A stretch of DNA of 8,385 nt, taken from positions 1-8,385 of the forward strand of contig DNVL01000098.1 of the NCBI GenBank assembly GCA_003507515.1, in the 5' to 3' direction. The notes under the pieces were generated by a model. That model had not been told where the DNA came from. It was given only the letters and a program-made list of their open reading frames with translations, and ran no database searches. Source of the stretch: Legionella sp. GTDB taxonomy: Bacteria > Pseudomonadota > Gammaproteobacteria > Legionellales > Legionellaceae. Below are positions 6,640 to 8,385 of the stretch, one piece after another. Every line of letters starts with the position of its first letter. Positions within the stretch are counted from its first letter, which is position 1. The position numbers and the translations under genes are program-made.

Positions 6640-6642
6640 GAT
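6614..6642 (+). promoter_or_regulatory. Candidate promoter of the glycosidase-oxidoreductase pair
   Basis: TTGATA (6614-6619, 5 of 6), 17-nt spacer, CATGAT (6637-6642, 4 of 6, the same -10 as proposed for rpsT). It lies over the first codons of pmbA and would start transcripts near 6649, about 14 nt before the ATG. Confidence 0.4.
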
Positions 6643-6662
6643 GCGTCCACGGATTTAAACGA

Positions 6663-7433
6663 ATGCATATAAGGATACAAGATTATACTTCGCGGAGCAC
6701 GCCCTATTGTGTCTTGATTGCACTTATTTGGATATGCTTCAGCACACAAGCCTTAGCCCACCCTTGGCGCGAGATTGCACCCGGCATAGAATACTGTGAC
6801 TTAAATGCAAACCCCCTCATTCCTTGGTCGCATATTCATGCCTTTCGCATTGACCTTAAAAAAAATAAATTAGATTTGGTTTTAGCCAATGATTTGTCGC
6901 TTCATAACGCCTCAGTGGATGCATTCGCACATCACAGCCAAGCCTTGATTGCTATTAATGGTGGGTTTTTCGACCAAAATTACCACCCGCTGGGCCTTCG
7001 CATCCGTCATCAACACCAACACAACCCACTCAAGCACATCAGTTGGTGGGGAGTTTTGTATGTGAAAGACAATACCCCGCACATCACCAGTGTCCGAGAA
7101 TACACAGATGATAGCCAAGTCGATTTTGCGGTCCAAAGCGGGCCTCGATTAGTGGTCAACGGTAAAATCCCTTCGCTCAGGCCAGGATATGCTGAACGGA
7201 CCGCTCTTGGGATCACACCGGAAGGACGTTTGATAATTCTCGTCACCCATAATTCACCTATGACCACCACTGCTTTGGCACAGATTTTAAAATCATCCCC
7301 CATCCGTTGCTACAACGCCCTGAATTTAGATGGAGGCAGCTCCACCCAGCTGACCGCACGCATGGGCTTGTTTCAAATCAATGTGCATGGCTTTTCAAAT
7401 GTCAGCGATGCCATTGTTGTGAAGGGGAATTGA
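6663..7433 (+). CDS. Secreted phosphodiester glycosidase family protein (NAGPA/DUF2233 domain)
   Basis: 256 aa. The N-terminus has Arg4 and Arg11, a hydrophobic stretch at about 16-30 (CVLIALIWICF) and an ALA-HP signal peptidase I site after residue 32, so the mature protein should be periplasmic or secreted. The rest matches the phosphodiester glycosidase domain: AINGGFFD (97-104), QSGPRLVVNG (158-167), ERTALGI (178-184) and NLDGGSSTQL (221-230). The family is named for the human uncovering enzyme that cleaves GlcNAc-1-phosphodiesters; bacterial members are often loosely called exopolysaccharide-related. The actual substrate here is unknown. ATG 6663 is chosen because it supplies the basic n-region of the signal peptide; the upstream ribosome site is weak. 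The stop abuts the next ATG (TGAATG), so the gene is co-translated with the DprE1-like oxidoreductase. Confidence 0.88.
   Translation: MHIRIQDYTSRSTPYCVLIALIWICFSTQALAHPWREIAPGIEYCDLNANPLIPWSHIHAFRIDLKKNKLDLVLANDLSLHNASVDAFAHHSQALIAINGGFFDQNYHPLGLRIRHQHQHNPLKHISWWGVLYVKDNTPHITSVREYTDDSQVDFAVQSGPRLVVNGKIPSLRPGYAERTALGITPEGRLIILVTHNSPMTTTALAQILKSSPIRCYNALNLDGGSSTQLTARMGLFQINVHGFSNVSDAIVVKGN
6682..6687 (-). promoter_or_regulatory. Candidate -10 box for pmbA inside the glycosidase 5' end
   Basis: A perfect TATAAT on the minus strand would start transcription about 36 nt before the pmbA ATG. No convincing -35 is found at 16-18 nt, so this is tentative. Confidence 0.25.
7422..7427 (+). promoter_or_regulatory. 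Shine-Dalgarno AAGGGG for the DprE1-like gene
   Basis: AAGGGG lies in the last codons of the glycosidase gene, 6 nt before ATG 7434, which directly follows the TGA stop. It supports translational coupling of the pair and fixes the downstream start. Confidence 0.75.
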
Positions 7434-8385
7434 ATGCAACACAAAATCCAGTCCTTCTCCAATTTCACCCGCGCCATTCACACGCGCTCAAAAAGGGTGC
7501 GGCCTGACCACGAAGAACAATTACAGGCGATTGCAACAAGAGCACATGAACGCGGATTGCTCGCACGCGGCAATGGATTGAGTTACAGTGATTGCTGTGT
7601 TTTAAATCAAGGCACCCTGATTGACACGAGTCGTTTGAACCACCTGATATCTTTTGATCCTCACTCAGGCATTGCCGTCTGCCAAGGGAGTGTCACATTT
7701 GCCGATTTATTTTTAATTGACGCCCATTTTATCCCACCTGTTTTGCCTGGCACACTGTACGCCACGCTCGCCGGCGGGCTTGCCAACGATATCCATGGGA
7801 AAAACAATCACCATGCAGGCAGTTTTGCTCACCATGTAGACTGGGTTGAATTAAACATAAGCGGGCATACCTATCGCTGTAGTCGAGATGAAAACAAGGC
7901 TTTGTTTACCGCAACCATCGCAGGTTTAGGGTTAACAGGCATCATCACGCGAATGGGGATCCGCTTGCGTCAAGCATCTCGATTTGTGCGCGCGCATACG
8001 GTGAAATTTACGCACACGGCTCCATTGCTCGCACACATGCAGCATGCTGGTATCGCGCATGACTACCAAGTGGCCTGGCTTGATTTTCTAAATAAACCCT
8101 ATGGGTTGTTATCGCTAGCGGATCATATCGAGCACACAGGTCAAACCAAGATGAAACAAACTCACACCATACCACCGTTACCCATGCGGCTCATCAACCG
8201 ATCGATCATCAAGCCGTTTAACCGCATGCATTACCATCGCGCCAGCATACGCCCCCAGATACGCCCTTTATGGGCCTTTAATAACCCACTCGATCGCATC
8301 AAATATTGGAATCGTCTATATGGCAAACACGGCTTGGTGCAATTCCAAGCCGTGTTTGCTGCATGTGATGCCGAAAAAACCCTTG
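7434..8385 (+). CDS. DprE1-like FAD-dependent oxidoreductase, 3' end outside window
   Basis: 317 codons are open to the window end with no stop, so the gene is truncated on the right. The N-terminal half is an FAD-binding domain of the vanillyl-alcohol-oxidase/GlcD superfamily: ARGNGLSYSD (44-53) is the pyrophosphate-loop region, and LPGTLYATLAGGLANDIHGK with NNHHAGSF (104-131) closely resembles the DIHGKNHHSAGSF segment of mycobacterial DprE1. The later block PLDRIKYWNRLYGKHGLVQFQ (285-305) also fits that family. DprE1 oxidises decaprenyl-phospho-ribose at C2, and DprE2 then reduces it to the arabinose form. The active-site Cys and Lys of mycobacterial DprE1 would lie beyond the end and cannot be checked. 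There is no signal peptide; a cytoplasmic or peripheral-membrane location is likely. A generic sugar or lactone oxidase role is the main alternative. Coupled to the upstream glycosidase. Confidence 0.87.
   Translation, partial: MQHKIQSFSNFTRAIHTRSKRVRPDHEEQLQAIATRAHERGLLARGNGLSYSDCCVLNQGTLIDTSRLNHLISFDPHSGIAVCQGSVTFADLFLIDAHFIPPVLPGTLYATLAGGLANDIHGKNNHHAGSFAHHVDWVELNISGHTYRCSRDENKALFTATIAGLGLTGIITRMGIRLRQASRFVRAHTVKFTHTAPLLAHMQHAGIAHDYQVAWLDFLNKPYGLLSLADHIEHTGQTKMKQTHTIPPLPMRLINRSIIKPFNRMHYHRASIRPQIRPLWAFNNPLDRIKYWNRLYGKHGLVQFQAVFAACDAEKTL

Noticed and set aside
7010..7303. 97-codon open frame on the minus strand
   Set aside because: It is antisense to the conserved phosphodiester glycosidase domain, with no signals of its own.
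1..8385. CRISPR arrays, insertion sequences, tRNA or rRNA genes
   Set aside because: No regularly spaced repeats, transposase-like protein, terminal repeats or cloverleaf-like sequence was recognised on reading both strands by eye.

Overview
The window reads as a compact chromosomal region of a gammaproteobacterium. IF-1, S20, MurJ and TldE/PmbA all have strongly gammaproteobacterial sequences, and the general look would fit Legionellales or a relative. That placement is an impression from protein similarity recalled by eye, not a computed result. No insertion sequence, phage gene, CRISPR array, tRNA or rRNA was seen.

Layout, left to right. (1) The 3' part of a DegP/DegQ periplasmic protease gene runs rightward to 773, beginning just before its catalytic serine. 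(2) Convergent to it, a leftward pair encodes the lipid II flippase MurJ and an M17 leucyl aminopeptidase (3728 to 795). The two are joined stop-to-start with no gap. (3) A divergent control region (3729-3870) holds the rpsT promoter on one strand and the likely murJ promoter on the other. It contains a perfect 10-bp inverted repeat with a -10-like TATACT at its centre. (4) rpsT (ribosomal protein S20) runs rightward. (5) An unrecognised, cysteine-containing leftward gene (4906-4160) sits between rpsT and infA, with a run of eight G near its start. (6) infA (IF-1) runs rightward. (7) pmbA/tldE runs leftward. (8) A tightly linked rightward pair follows: a secreted phosphodiester glycosidase (NAGPA/DUF2233 type) and a DprE1-like FAD oxidoreductase that is cut off by the window end.

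The left two thirds is housekeeping: envelope protein quality control, peptide turnover, peptidoglycan precursor flipping, and translation. The right end is the accessory part. A periplasmic enzyme expected to cleave sugar-phosphodiester bonds is translationally coupled to a homologue of the enzyme that oxidises polyprenyl-phospho-ribose on the way to polyprenyl-phospho-arabinose. This suggests a pathway making or processing a polyprenyl-phosphate-linked sugar. It is the best candidate here for an undescribed system, and the decisive genes would lie beyond position 8385.

Packing is tight. All three convergent junctions are spanned by a hairpin that touches or contains a stop codon, and the pmbA/glycosidase divergent junction is only 23 bp. 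The only intergenic stretches above 100 bases are 3729-3870 and 4907-5033, and both are filled by candidate promoters.
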